Below are positions 1-9,852 of a DNA stretch of 64,000 nucleotides, piece after piece. Position 1 is the stretch's first letter; the number at the start of each line of letters is the position of its first letter. Under the pieces are notes generated by a model, which saw nothing but the letters and a program-made list of their open reading frames with translations, made no database searches and had not been told where the DNA came from. The DNA is from JAFGLZ01 sp964390905 (GTDB lineage Bacteria; Planctomycetota; Phycisphaerae; UBA1845; JAFGLZ01): the NCBI GenBank assembly GCA_964390905.1, contig CAYMLO010000039.1, forward strand, positions 3,566 through 67,565. Direction: 5' to 3'. The position numbers and the translations under genes are program-made.

Positions 1-1
1 G

Positions 2-1960
2 GATTGCCTGGCGATCATCTCCAGGCTCGAAGCCGTGCCTGTTCGCCTGGCGCTGGATCCGGTTAAGACGAGCCGACGCGTGACACTGCCTGAGTGGGAC
101 CCTCCCACGGGACACGAGGCCGTGGCATTTCGCGTGGGGCGGGGCGGCAAGACGATGCGGATTTGGGGCGGACGCACACCGGCGTCGCGGTCCTACATCG
201 AGGAGTTCTTGCCGGGACTCTTCGAACGGACGCTCGTGCTCGACGAGGTGGATCTGAGAAACGGGAGCCTAGCGTGGATCTTCACCGGCGATCGCGGCGG
301 ATTCACGATTTCCATTGAGCCAGCCAAGGTCGCCGTCTTCCAACGCTTCTACGATTCGTTCGGCCTTCATCCGTTCGAACGCGGCAAGGTTCGCGCAGCC
401 CGGCATCCGGAGCGTCGCTGGTGCGAATCGTCCGTGAATTACGCGGGCAAGTTGCGGGGGGTCACGGTCGCGCACGATTACAGGCTCGGCTTGACGGTCC
501 GCCTGAACGGCCAAGCTGCGCTGCATCAGACGTGCGAGATGGACGTAAGCCGCCATCAGCTCCGTCTCGCGTCGGACCGGGCGGCTGCGAGCGGCCGCAT
601 CTTGAGTCCGCCCGCCGAGGACGTCGTTGTCCGCATCGATCCGACGAAGCGGCATCAGACAATGATGGGCTTCGGCGGCATCGCCACGCCGACGGCCTAT
701 GCACAGCTCAGTCCGGCCGGCAAGCGCCGCTGGTGGGAGCTCGTTTGCGAGTACAACCTGCTGATTCAGCGCGAGTACCCGATCGGCTCGGCCTTGAACG
801 AGCCGATGGACAACTGGGGCCACCTGGCCGACGCGACGCCGCACTACTACGGCGACAACTTCCCCAACGGCGAGGTGAGCGACTTCGAGTATATCAAGAC
901 ACTTCGGCGGCTGGGCGGAAAGGTCTTCTTCGAGTTCTGGGCGCTGCCGCCGTGGGCCTGCCAGGACTGGAAGGACGATGCCGGCAAGGTCCACAAGGGC
1001 GTAGCGGACCCGGAGATCTACACGAAGGCGATGATCAACTACTGCCAGGCGTCGAAGCAGCGCGCCGGCGCGCCGCCCGACGTGGTCGGCATCCAGAACG
1101 AGATCCATCAGCCGCCGCGAATATGGCACGAGATGACGCTGGCGCTACGACGCGGTCTCGATGAGGCCGGCTTCAAGGACGTCCGCATCCACATGAGCGA
1201 CCACGGCCACCTGCGCGGGGGGATCCAACGGGCCAGGGAGTTCAAACAGTCTGCTGAGGCGTGGTCAAAGATCGACTACGCAGCGACGCACATGTACGAC
1301 TACCAGTCTCACTTCACCGATCCGGACCGATACGACGAGCACCTCAAGACGTGGAACGAACTGACCAGCGACAAGCCGTTCCTGTCCACGGAGCTGTGCA
1401 TCAATAAGCCGCTGTATCAACGATCGACCTACCGGTTAGCGCTGACAATGGGGCAGCTCTATCACAAGAACCTCACGATCGCCGATGCCGTTGCAGTCTG
1501 CTATTGCTGGACGCTGCTCAACGTGGTCCAGCCGAGCTACGGCTGGACCCGAACGCTGTGCGTACCGGATCGAGCCAACGGCTTTGTGCCGGCCGCATCC
1601 AGTCATCAGCTTCGCGTCTTTGGCGCGTATAGCCGGCGTGTCCGGGCGGGCATGGCGCGTGTCGAAGCAGCGAGCACCACACCGGACGTCTTGGCGGTGG
1701 CCTTCGTGGGCGAGGGCGACGCCCGAACGGTCGTTGTCCTCAATCGTTCGACAAGACCACAGCGTGTCGTGTGTCAGGGGGTCGGGGCCTTCAAGCAGGT
1801 AGAGCGGGTCGATCCGTACCATGAGAACGCCCTCTGCGCGGCACCACAATTGGCGGCCCGAGGCGCAAGTCAGATCGTTGTTCCTCCTGGCTCGATCGTC
1901 ACGTTGACGACCGTCGCACTGGGCCGGTTCCCCGACGGATTTGATGGCAGTACTCGCTGA
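2..1960 (+). CDS. GH30-like clan-A glycoside hydrolase, 5'-truncated by the window edge
   Basis: The frame is open from base 2, so the true start lies outside the window; GTG at 35 is only the first internal candidate. Counting from that GTG, residues 1-200 resemble a beta-rich ancillary domain. A TIM barrel begins near residue 205 with a QTMMGFGG motif like the QxxxGFGG strand of GH30. Glu356 in the motif IQNEIHQP is the expected acid/base and Glu453 in FLSTELCI the expected nucleophile, both where GH30/clan A places them. A short beta-sandwich follows to the C-terminus. The likely role is retaining hydrolysis of a polysaccharide such as xylan or a beta-glucan outside the cytoplasm, but substrate cannot be told from sequence. 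It converges on the minus-strand ceramidase-like gene with 50 bases between. Confidence 0.75.
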   Translation, partial: DCLAIISRLEAVPVRLALDPVKTSRRVTLPEWDPPTGHEAVAFRVGRGGKTMRIWGGRTPASRSYIEEFLPGLFERTLVLDEVDLRNGSLAWIFTGDRGGFTISIEPAKVAVFQRFYDSFGLHPFERGKVRAARHPERRWCESSVNYAGKLRGVTVAHDYRLGLTVRLNGQAALHQTCEMDVSRHQLRLASDRAAASGRILSPPAEDVVVRIDPTKRHQTMMGFGGIATPTAYAQLSPAGKRRWWELVCEYNLLIQREYPIGSALNEPMDNWGHLADATPHYYGDNFPNGEVSDFEYIKTLRRLGGKVFFEFWALPPWACQDWKDDAGKVHKGVADPEIYTKAMINYCQASKQRAGAPPDVVGIQNEIHQPPRIWHEMTLALRRGLDEAGFKDVRIHMSDHGHLRGGIQRAREFKQSAEAWSKIDYAATHMYDYQSHFTDPDRYDEHLKTWNELTSDKPFLSTELCINKPLYQRSTYRLALTMGQLYHKNLTIADAVAVCYCWTLLNVVQPSYGWTRTLCVPDRANGFVPAASSHQLRVFGAYSRRVRAGMARVEAASTTPDVLAVAFVGEGDARTVVVLNRSTRPQRVVCQGVGAFKQVERVDPYHENALCAAPQLAARGASQIVVPPGSIVTLTTVALGRFPDGFDGSTR

Positions 1961-2010
1961 CGCTGGCAAGAGAGGGCAGCGCACGACCCTCAGTCCGACA
2001 ATCCGACGCG

Positions 2011-3471
2011 CTATGGTTTGGCCCACAGCCGCTTCAACTCCGCGACCGTCGCGTTGACCATTTCCTGGCCACCAACGTGCCCGATGCGATTGCTCTTGAT
2101 CGTCGCCCCATAGCTACCGCCTTCGATAGCGCGCTTCGTGGGGACGTATCCACCGATGACGCCCTTGCCGTATTGGCCGGCGAGTTGCACAACGAATGTC
2201 TGCACGGCCGGGCTGCGAGCCTGGATCCGTACGCCGAAGTCGGTGAACAGCTCGTAAGGGTTCGTGCAGATCGCCATATCACCGATCCGAATGATGTGCA
2301 CCTCCGTCGGATGCACGTTCTTGCCGGCCTTCTGCATTTCGTATCGAGTGACGATTCCCTGATTCCAGTGTAATCCCAGCCCACGGATCTTCTGCGCGGT
2401 TAGCTTGGCGACTTCCCGCTTGGCAGCCTGGTAGTCCGCCTCCGGAACGGGACGCATGGCAAGGTTGAGATTCAGGACGGAGTGTATGAAGGCCACGTCG
2501 AATCGGATGTCGTTCTTGGCCACGGCCCACGCGTCGTCGACCGCACGGTTGATTCTCCTGGCGATTTCCTGCAAACGATTGAGCCCTCGGCCTCGTCGCA
2601 TCCGTTCCTCGGCGGCTTTGCGCCAGAGGATGTGGGGCGACTGATCGCCGCCGGCGCCGCAGAGGCCGAGCACGGCCGTCTCCGGCGAAAACTGCTCAAA
2701 GAGCGTCTTGCGGACGTAGTGCCAATAGTCGGCGTTCAGCTTCTTTCCCGACCCGACCTCTTGGGCGGGGCAGGCCACGTCAACTGCGACGCCGATCGGA
2801 ACGGCCGGTTGCTCCCTGTCGTGCACGAACAGAACGTGCACACCGTGGTCCTCGAAACCTTCGATGTGACTGAAGTTGGCCGCATTCGTCGGCCCGTACA
2901 TCCGTGCCGAACCGTCCATGTAAGACATCCGCCGGTTGTGGGCGACGACGGCGTGGCCGAACCCCCAACTGACGCCTCCTGGCCTGCGAGACTTCCAGGC
3001 CTTGTCAATCGCCCCTGCCAGACGTTCCTTCAGGAACGCCACGTACTTCGACGGCTTCATGCAGTCGTCCGGTAGCGTATAGCGATCGTCGAGCATGGCC
3101 GGGGCCGTGTGCGTGTGGGTGGCCGTGAGAATGACTTTGTTGACGTCGAATTCGACTCCCCGCCCCGTCAGGTATTCGCGGAATCGGTCCTGCAGGTCAT
3201 AGCGGAACATGACCAGATCGGCCGAGACGAGGATCAGCTCGTCCACCCTCCTCTCGCCCTCTCGGGCCTCGATGATGAGCACCGACGCCATGCACGGGGT
3301 CTCGACCTCTCGCGAAACGCGTGTGTGGGCCTGGCCGGTCAGCGCGACCGGTCCGTCCGGCGTGATGCTTGTCGTCGCCGTACCAATGAGGAGTTCGGCG
3401 GCCGAGAGCGGAGACGGGCACAAGATGCCCAAGAGCAAGCCGAAAGCCCGCGACACAGAGCAGCGTCGCAT
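2011..3471 (-). CDS. Neutral/alkaline ceramidase-like exported hydrolase (paralogue 1)
   Basis: 486 residues with an N-terminal signal peptide (hydrophobic core about residues 8-24, cleavage near Ala-Ala-Glu). It matches the N-terminal catalytic domain of neutral ceramidases: a GTATTSITP start, a THTH zinc-type motif at His119/His121, GHAVVAHNR near residue 172, and GDQSPH with Ser278 where ceramidases carry their GDxSPN serine. It lacks the C-terminal Ig-like domain of classical ceramidases, as is common in planctomycete homologues. These homologues have no established substrate; amide or ester cleavage of a lipid or glycan derivative is inference. A GGAGG seven bases before ATG supports the start. 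It is the last gene of a minus-strand group with the DapA-like and propeller genes. Two more paralogues lie at 11256-14428. Confidence 0.8.
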   Translation of the reverse strand: MRRCSVSRAFGLLLGILCPSPLSAAELLIGTATTSITPDGPVALTGQAHTRVSREVETPCMASVLIIEAREGERRVDELILVSADLVMFRYDLQDRFREYLTGRGVEFDVNKVILTATHTHTAPAMLDDRYTLPDDCMKPSKYVAFLKERLAGAIDKAWKSRRPGGVSWGFGHAVVAHNRRMSYMDGSARMYGPTNAANFSHIEGFEDHGVHVLFVHDREQPAVPIGVAVDVACPAQEVGSGKKLNADYWHYVRKTLFEQFSPETAVLGLCGAGGDQSPHILWRKAAEERMRRGRGLNRLQEIARRINRAVDDAWAVAKNDIRFDVAFIHSVLNLNLAMRPVPEADYQAAKREVAKLTAQKIRGLGLHWNQGIVTRYEMQKAGKNVHPTEVHIIRIGDMAICTNPYELFTDFGVRIQARSPAVQTFVVQLAGQYGKGVIGGYVPTKRAIEGGSYGATIKSNRIGHVGGQEMVNATVAELKRLWAKP

Positions 3472-3567
3472 GATCCATCCTCCACGAAGCCTCTTGATCG
3501 CAGCCAGGTCCAGCCTTCTTCGGACACCTCCATGGGCATGTCCCGCCGCCGATCGAGACCGGTCGCG

Positions 3568-4674
3568 CTACCGGGCCGGTCCCAGGTTGGGTGATCCTGG
3601 CTTCTGGTACGGCTTGAGCGCCTCGAACCGGAACTCGATCTCGGCGATCTCGGCCTTGCTCAGCTTCAGCTCTGAGTACTTGGGCTTGGCAGGAATCGTC
3701 CTCTTGGGTCCGTAGTGACGCGAGACCATCGTCTTGAAGACGCCGCGCTTCTTCCAGAGGTACAACTGGTAGCCGCGCAGATCACCGGGATGGGTCTTGC
3801 CGAGGTTGATCACGAGGAGGAACTTGCTGTACGCATCTCGGAGCGCGTCGGGATCGGCGCCGCTCTTGTGCAGTTCCCATACGCGGGTCAGGACATCGGC
3901 GTAGATGGCTCGCTCGGTGATCAGGCCCTCCGCGCCAAGACGTAGCTCGTAGAGCCAGCCGAAGCCCCCACGGGCGCCGAACACGCGTCGGATGGGCGGT
4001 TTGGCCGCGAGGAGGGCGCGCATGCGGGTGATAACCGAGCCCGCCTCTTCTTTGATGTAGCCGAAGTTCGGGAACTTCTTCGCCAGTTCGATCATGAGTT
4101 TCGGTGAGGGGTACTGCCCCTTGTATGCAAGGCCGCCCGAGGTCTGGAAGAACACCGGACGCTTCGTCACCTCGGCGAGCGCGGACCAGTACTTGCGAAT
4201 GTCGTCTTGCGTCTTCCCCGAGTCCGGCGGCCGCGAGATGAATGCCGCCGGCGCGAGTTTCTCGGCGTGACGCGCATACTCGATCATCTCGGCCGTGTCC
4301 TTGCCCTGCACCCCGAGGCACAGCGCCGTGCGAAGGCCACGCGACGCCTCGGCGAACACCTCCATGCCGTGACGCTTCTCGTCGGCTGTCAGCAGATCGA
4401 CACTGTCGCCTGACTGCGGCCAGATCATGCCCGGACACCCGCACCAGTCGACATAGCGAGCCTCCTTGGCCAGCGCGTCGAAGTCGACCTCACCCTTGGC
4501 CGTGAAGGGCGTCGAGAGAATTAGAAACGGTCCTTGGATTTTCGGGTCCGCGCCGGCGGCTGAGCCCGCACGCGACTCGGCTCCCCGCAGGACCTTCCCG
4601 CCGATGACACTCGACGTGCCGGCCGCCGCGACCTGAATCATCCGGCGCCTCGTGATGCGTCTTTGTTCTGACAC
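3568..4674 (-). CDS. Tat-exported dihydrodipicolinate synthase/N-acetylneuraminate lyase family protein
   Basis: I start it at GTG 4674, because an AGAGGAGG sits six bases upstream; the longer open frame to 4764 has no such site. The 368-residue product opens with a twin-arginine leader (RRITRRRMIQVAAAG, residues 5-19), so it is probably exported folded. The rest is a DapA/NanA-type TIM barrel. Lys208 in GYIKEEAGS fits the Schiff-base lysine of class I aldolases in this family. Where DapA and NanA usually have Tyr-Asn-x-Pro, this protein reads FFQTSGG, so the catalytic tyrosine appears absent. A role in retro-aldol cleavage of a sugar acid in the periplasm is possible but unproven. It is 96 bases from the ceramidase-like gene and 52 bases from the propeller gene. 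Confidence 0.78.
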   Translation of the reverse strand: MSEQRRITRRRMIQVAAAGTSSVIGGKVLRGAESRAGSAAGADPKIQGPFLILSTPFTAKGEVDFDALAKEARYVDWCGCPGMIWPQSGDSVDLLTADEKRHGMEVFAEASRGLRTALCLGVQGKDTAEMIEYARHAEKLAPAAFISRPPDSGKTQDDIRKYWSALAEVTKRPVFFQTSGGLAYKGQYPSPKLMIELAKKFPNFGYIKEEAGSVITRMRALLAAKPPIRRVFGARGGFGWLYELRLGAEGLITERAIYADVLTRVWELHKSGADPDALRDAYSKFLLVINLGKTHPGDLRGYQLYLWKKRGVFKTMVSRHYGPKRTIPAKPKYSELKLSKAEIAEIEFRFEALKPYQKPGSPNLGPAR

Positions 4675-4726
4675 GATGTACCTCCTCTGATGAGTAACGG
4701 GAATTGCGTTGTCCGTCGTCCGGGCC

Positions 4727-6820
4727 CTATTCCGCTTCCAGGACCTTCTTGCCCACGGTGTCAATCGGGCCCGGATATCCCGGACCTCCGGCGGCGACGT
4801 AGCCGTCGCTACGACCGCTTTCGTCGCGGCTCACCCAGAAAGCATAGAGCGAGCCGCTCGTCATCCGAAACCTGAAACGCACGGGCTTGCCCTTCAAGGC
4901 CGACAGATCGGAGCCGCCCTTCCACGTAACTTGTTGGATCGTGCTGTCCGCGCGCAACGGCCGGCAGTTCTCCGGAGTGAACGGACTGATCGGCTCGCCC
5001 GAGTCGCCAACGACCTCCGCTCGCAACTCGCCTCGGTCGACGTCGGCGTTCACGAACAGGTGCTTGCCCGTGAACCGCACGGGTCGCGTGAGCAATTCGC
5101 CGGGCTTCTCGCGGGCGTCAACAGAGACGAAACCGTCCCGGCGCATGAATGCCACGCCGGTGCTGCCGCGGTCGTACATGCCGTCGCTGAGGAAGTGCTG
5201 GTTCTTCCTTTCGACGTTTCCTCGGAACCCCGTGTAGTAGAACCAGAGCTTGTCGCCGTGGATCGTACAGATGCCACCGACGGGTTGGACGTATCCGCGG
5301 TCCCAGACATCGCGCCGTTCCGCTCGAATGAACGGCCTGCGATCCGGTCGATACCAGTGGAATCCGTCGCGGCTGTACGCGAGGTTCAGCTCCGTGATCT
5401 TCGGCAGCCCCCGCTTGGAACAGACCTTATTCGGCGGGCCGAGATGAATCTCGAAGATGCCAAGCATAATACTCTCGTAGGCGACGGCGTCTTGGTTGTA
5501 TAGCTGGGCTGGCTGTCCAATCTCCGGATCGGGCGGGTCCTGGTTATCAGCGGCACACCAGATGACGGGCTGGCCGACTTCCCACTTCGCACCGGCGAGG
5601 AAATCGTCGTGTTCCCAGTAGCGCCGCGAGCGTTGTCGCCAGTCGTCGCGCAGGCTGTATACCCATTTCCTGCGAAACGGGTTGTAGAACATCGAACTCC
5701 GGTCGCCCGTGATCCCCGTCGCAACCGGCTCGCTCCAATGGATGCCATCTGCGGACACCATCGACATGGCCGGTCCCCGCCCGCCCGGCATGACGAACAT
5801 CTTGTACTTCTGTGCCGGGTCGTTCGTGTCGTAGTCGGGGACGACGTTCCACGAATCGCATTTGTACTGCTTCGGCAGCACGCGATTCGTGCCGGGCTCG
5901 ATGTCCAGCTCGGGCCTTTCCCAATGAAGGCCGTCTTTGCTCGTCGCGTAGCAGATCGTGTGGATCCATCCCGCCTCGTACCACATCTTGAACACCCGCT
6001 CGGCCGGGTCCCACCACACGCCGCCGTCCTTCGGGCAGGCGATGGCGTTGCGGGGGCGGTTGATCTCGAGCCGGGCCTGTGGTTCCAGGATTGGGTTGCC
6101 CTCGTATTTCTCCGCCAGATGGTAGGAGCGTATCAGGTCCGTCTTTTCGATGAGAAAATCATCGACGAATAATTGGCGGCCGACGTCGATTGGAACGACG
6201 ACGGGCCGGTCATCCAGATAGGGAACCGGCATGGGGTTCATGTCGTAGGGAACGATGTCATCCGGCGGCCATTGCTTGGGAAGTCGGATCCCGTTGTAGA
6301 GCAATTCGCCCTGGTTGTTCGTCCACGGTTTGCGTGTTGGGAGAATGGCTTTCGCCTTGGAGAAGCCGACCACGACGGCCCATTTCTTCAGCCGGAAGCG
6401 TTCGCCTTTCTCGAGTTTCTTCTGGTAGGTGCGGACCAGGTCGTAGGGCTTTTCACCGAAGAGCTGGAACACCTTTGAGCCGTCGATCCGTTTGAATCCG
6501 CGCGCCTCTAGCTCCGCATACCGGCTACATGCCTTGGCGATCCTGTGCACTGGATCGGGTGTGAGCACGCATATCAGCCCCGGCGACGTGCATTCGACAT
6601 CGACGAAATCGATGCTGCTGCGGAGGAAGAGCTTCCCCTTGACGAACTGGGGGCACTCCGCAATCACATAGGAGCGGTTCGTGTAGAGTGTGGCCCCGGG
6701 AACGAAGGTGTCGACGTAACACGGTCCCCGAACGCCGATCTCAGCGCCCTGTTGCTCGGCCGAGGCCCGTGAAGCGACGAACAGCAGGAGGACGATACCA
6801 ATTGCCCGATGTTCTTTCAT
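4727..6820 (-). CDS. Secreted five-bladed-propeller glycosidase-like protein (GH32/GH43-like)
   Basis: 697 residues with a clear signal peptide (core IGIVLLLFVASRASA, residues 7-21). Residues about 25-215 form a poorly recognisable N-terminal region. From about residue 220 the text has propeller-blade phrases repeated across the protein: VWWDPAERVFKMWYEAGW, YATSKDGLHWERPELD, MVSADGIHWSEP, LAYSRDGFHWYRP. This is the strand pattern of GH32/43/68-type propellers and of planctomycete 'glycosyl hydrolase' homologues. A C-terminal beta-sandwich (about 600-685) follows. I cannot place the three catalytic acids with certainty. It is the first gene of the minus-strand group with the DapA-like and ceramidase-like genes, and it is divergent from the beta-helix gene at 7032. 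Confidence 0.7.
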   Translation of the reverse strand: MKEHRAIGIVLLLFVASRASAEQQGAEIGVRGPCYVDTFVPGATLYTNRSYVIAECPQFVKGKLFLRSSIDFVDVECTSPGLICVLTPDPVHRIAKACSRYAELEARGFKRIDGSKVFQLFGEKPYDLVRTYQKKLEKGERFRLKKWAVVVGFSKAKAILPTRKPWTNNQGELLYNGIRLPKQWPPDDIVPYDMNPMPVPYLDDRPVVVPIDVGRQLFVDDFLIEKTDLIRSYHLAEKYEGNPILEPQARLEINRPRNAIACPKDGGVWWDPAERVFKMWYEAGWIHTICYATSKDGLHWERPELDIEPGTNRVLPKQYKCDSWNVVPDYDTNDPAQKYKMFVMPGGRGPAMSMVSADGIHWSEPVATGITGDRSSMFYNPFRRKWVYSLRDDWRQRSRRYWEHDDFLAGAKWEVGQPVIWCAADNQDPPDPEIGQPAQLYNQDAVAYESIMLGIFEIHLGPPNKVCSKRGLPKITELNLAYSRDGFHWYRPDRRPFIRAERRDVWDRGYVQPVGGICTIHGDKLWFYYTGFRGNVERKNQHFLSDGMYDRGSTGVAFMRRDGFVSVDAREKPGELLTRPVRFTGKHLFVNADVDRGELRAEVVGDSGEPISPFTPENCRPLRADSTIQQVTWKGGSDLSALKGKPVRFRFRMTSGSLYAFWVSRDESGRSDGYVAAGGPGYPGPIDTVGKKVLEAE

Positions 6821-7031
6821 GGCTGTTGCCCAGTGTTGATCGCGAAAGCGAAGCGTAGGCCCGGGACTCTACCAGGAACACAGGCCAAAGGCCATGGCGC
6901 GAAGGCATGTGACGCGTGCGGCGAGCCGGTATGATGTGCCTTGGATCCGGGAGCGACACGCGCGCGGGCGCGGTGGAGATCGCTCGACCGGACTACACTT
7001 AGCGAACGCCACGACGGCTATCCGGTGCCCC

Positions 7032-9554
7032 ATGCAAATGAAGGACGCAATCGCATCCGCTGCTAGTGTGCAGGTCGCGGTCCTCCTGCTGTCGGCGGCC
7101 TGTGGATCACGGGCCGTGGCCTCGTCGGACAGCGCGGCCAGTGCGCGGACCAAGTACGAGCAGGAGCTCGGTAAACCTGGCCTCAAACCGCACCACGCTT
7201 GGAACCTGCGTCTGCGGATCGCACACACGTATCTTTGGGCAGGGGAGTACCCCGCGGCGCGCAAGGCCTATGCCAAGATCGCGAGCGACTCAAACGCGCC
7301 GCCGGAGTCTCGCAGCGACGCCCTGCTGTGCATCGCCCACACGTACGTCCGAACGAAGGACTACAAAGCCGCCGCGGAGGCGTTCGCCAAGGTGCGCGAT
7401 TTCGCGCAGGCGCCCGCGCACCACCGATCGGAGGCCGACGAGCGAATCGCCGAGATGGATCGGCTGGCGCGGGGACTGCCTGCCCGGGATCCGACGGCCT
7501 CGCGCGTCAAGCTCCCACCATCGCCCAAACCTGCTGCCATGTTCTACGTCTCGGCCAATGGCAACAACGGCAACCCAGGCACGAAGGAGCATCCCCTGGC
7601 CGATCTGGCGGGCGCTCGGGACGCGATTCGGAAACTGCGAGCCGGCAAGGGCTTGCCCAAAGGGGGCGTTATCGTTTGCGTGCGGGGCGGCGTCTATCCG
7701 GTCCGAGGCCCGTTCGAGCTGACTGCCGAAGACTCCGGAACGCCCCAAGCCCCAATCCGGTATCAAGCCATGCCCGGCGAGACGCCGCGATTCACGGGGG
7801 GCGTCGGACTCGACGGCTTCACACGGGTCACCGACGAGAGGACACTTTCGCGTATCCCCGAACACGCGCGCGGCAAGGTGCTGAAGGTCGACCTGAAGCG
7901 CAAGGGGATAACCGACTACGGCAAGCTCGCGCCACGCGGCTATGGGGCCTCGGGCTACCCGTGCAAACCGTGGGTCGACCTATACGTCAACGACCGGCCC
8001 ATGCAGCTTGCCAGGTGGCCCAACAAGGGATTCGTCAAGATTGGCGCCGTTCACGAGGGAGGCTTCAAGACCGATAGCAGCGGCAAGCCCGGCCAGTTCG
8101 AATACGCCGACGACCGACCCAAGCGCTGGGGCGAGGTCGATGACGTCTGGATGTTCGGATACTGGTCGCACCTCTGGGCCGGACGCCACGTCAAGATCGA
8201 TCGGATCGACACACAGACTCGCCGCATCTCCACCGTGCATCGGTCCAGCTACGGCTACCGAAAGGGCCACCCCTACTACTGCTTCAATCTTCTGGAAGAG
8301 CTGGACACGCCCGGCGAGTGGTACCTGGACCGCAAGACCGGCGTCCTCTACCTCTATCCGCCCGCCGGCATACGAGGCGTCACGGTGCAGTTCCCTGTCC
8401 TGTCGGCGCCATTCGTCATGATGAAAGATGTGAGTTGCGTAACCGTCCGTGGCCTGGTCTTCGAGCTCGGCCGGGCGGAAGGCGCCGTCATCAGCGGCGG
8501 TGCAAGGAATCTCCTAGCGGGCTGCACGTTTCGCCGACTGGGCGCGAACGGTGTGATCATCAAGGGCGGCACGGGGCACGGCATCCTCGGATGCGACATC
8601 CACACACTCGGCGCGGGCGGCGCCAGGGTCGAGGGTGGCGATCGCAAGACGCTCACCCCGGGCAGCCATTTCGTCGAGAACTGCCACATCCACGACTTCA
8701 CTCGGGTCGATCGGGTCTACGCACCGGCCGTACATCTGGACGGGGTCGGCCATCGCGTCGCTCACAACCTGATACACGACTCTCCGCACCACGGCATGCG
8801 GGTCGAGGGGTACGAGCACGCCATCGAATTCAACGAGGTCCACAGTGTGGTCTACGAGGCAGACGACCAGTCCGGCATCGACATGTTCGGGAACCCCGCG
8901 TATCGCGGCAACGTGATCCGCTACAACTTCTGGCACCACATCGGCAGCGGCCACAACGTGGCAGGCCAGGCCGGCATTCGACTGGACGACTACATCAGTG
9001 CCGTGTTGGTTTACGGCAACGTGTTTTACCGCTGTGCGGGGGGGCACTTCGGCGGCGTGCAGATCCACGGCGGCAAGGACAACATCGTCGACAACAACCT
9101 GTTCGTCGACTGCGAGTCGGCCATCAGCTTCTCGCCCTGGGGCAAGCCTCGCTGGCTGAAGGGCCTCAAACGCGACTGGACCCAGAAGAACATCACCCGA
9201 GGCGGCGTCGACATCACCAAGCCGCCGCATTCCGTCCGCTATCCCGACCTGGCGCGGATGACCGAGAACCCCGACCGGAACTTCATCTGGCGGAACCTGG
9301 CGGTTAACTGCAAGCGCTTCACGCTTCGGGACTCGGGAACCAACGAGCTCATGGACAACTGCGTTTTCAATGGTGATGCCGGCTTCGTCGATCTGGCCAA
9401 GCGGGACCTGACCCTACCGCCCGACTCGCCCGTCTACGATCGACTCGGCTTCCGCCCCATTCCGTTCGACGAGATCGGGCTCTACAAGGACAAGAACCGC
9501 GCGACCTGGCCGGTCGAGCACGAGATCACGCCACACTACTTCAGCGAGCATTGA
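7032..9554 (+). CDS. Exported protein with N-terminal TPR-like helices and a right-handed beta-helix (GH141/pectate-lyase-like)
   Basis: I take ATG 7032 (or ATG 7038, two codons later) because a signal-like stretch follows (SVQVAVLLLSAACGSRAVAS). No strong Shine-Dalgarno is visible. About 840 residues. Residues 40-150 contain two TPR-like helical pairs (WAGEYPAARKAYAKI, RTKDYKAAAEAFAKV). At about 175 a right-handed beta-helix fold begins with FYVSANGNNGNPGT, typical of DUF1565/GH141-type proteins, and continues through coils such as NLLAGCTFRRLGANGVIIKG and NLIHDSPHHGMRVEG. The His and Asp residues on the later coils could be catalytic. It probably acts on polysaccharide outside the cytoplasm; GH141 is my best family guess. 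Confidence 0.7.
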   Translation: MQMKDAIASAASVQVAVLLLSAACGSRAVASSDSAASARTKYEQELGKPGLKPHHAWNLRLRIAHTYLWAGEYPAARKAYAKIASDSNAPPESRSDALLCIAHTYVRTKDYKAAAEAFAKVRDFAQAPAHHRSEADERIAEMDRLARGLPARDPTASRVKLPPSPKPAAMFYVSANGNNGNPGTKEHPLADLAGARDAIRKLRAGKGLPKGGVIVCVRGGVYPVRGPFELTAEDSGTPQAPIRYQAMPGETPRFTGGVGLDGFTRVTDERTLSRIPEHARGKVLKVDLKRKGITDYGKLAPRGYGASGYPCKPWVDLYVNDRPMQLARWPNKGFVKIGAVHEGGFKTDSSGKPGQFEYADDRPKRWGEVDDVWMFGYWSHLWAGRHVKIDRIDTQTRRISTVHRSSYGYRKGHPYYCFNLLEELDTPGEWYLDRKTGVLYLYPPAGIRGVTVQFPVLSAPFVMMKDVSCVTVRGLVFELGRAEGAVISGGARNLLAGCTFRRLGANGVIIKGGTGHGILGCDIHTLGAGGARVEGGDRKTLTPGSHFVENCHIHDFTRVDRVYAPAVHLDGVGHRVAHNLIHDSPHHGMRVEGYEHAIEFNEVHSVVYEADDQSGIDMFGNPAYRGNVIRYNFWHHIGSGHNVAGQAGIRLDDYISAVLVYGNVFYRCAGGHFGGVQIHGGKDNIVDNNLFVDCESAISFSPWGKPRWLKGLKRDWTQKNITRGGVDITKPPHSVRYPDLARMTENPDRNFIWRNLAVNCKRFTLRDSGTNELMDNCVFNGDAGFVDLAKRDLTLPPDSPVYDRLGFRPIPFDEIGLYKDKNRATWPVEHEITPHYFSEH

Positions 9555-9852
9555 CCCTGTGTCCTGTCCTTCCTTGCCGATTCGGAGGGATTCCTCTATC
9601 TCGCCGCCCCAGGGCGCTTGAGCCAACGTCGCTCAGCCGAAGCGCAGGCGAAAGCCCCGTTGAGCGATCATGAGGAACAAGGCGACGACATCGAGGCAAC
9701 GGCTGGGCGCTGCGATGGCCTTGGTTCCTGGACTCCGTTTTCGATGATGGGAGGCACCGTTGCGTATTCTACCGAGCCAGGTTGGCGCCCTTGTCATGAG
9801 AGTTCGCCGTTTGCCATGTTGCAGCGAGGTGAGGTCCGCAGGAAGCTCCCGA

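Noticed and set aside
2011..2373. Convergent stem GAGGG/CCCTC near 1975-1992 as terminator for the GH30-like gene
   Set aside because: Only five base pairs with a ten-base loop and no T-run; too weak to call.
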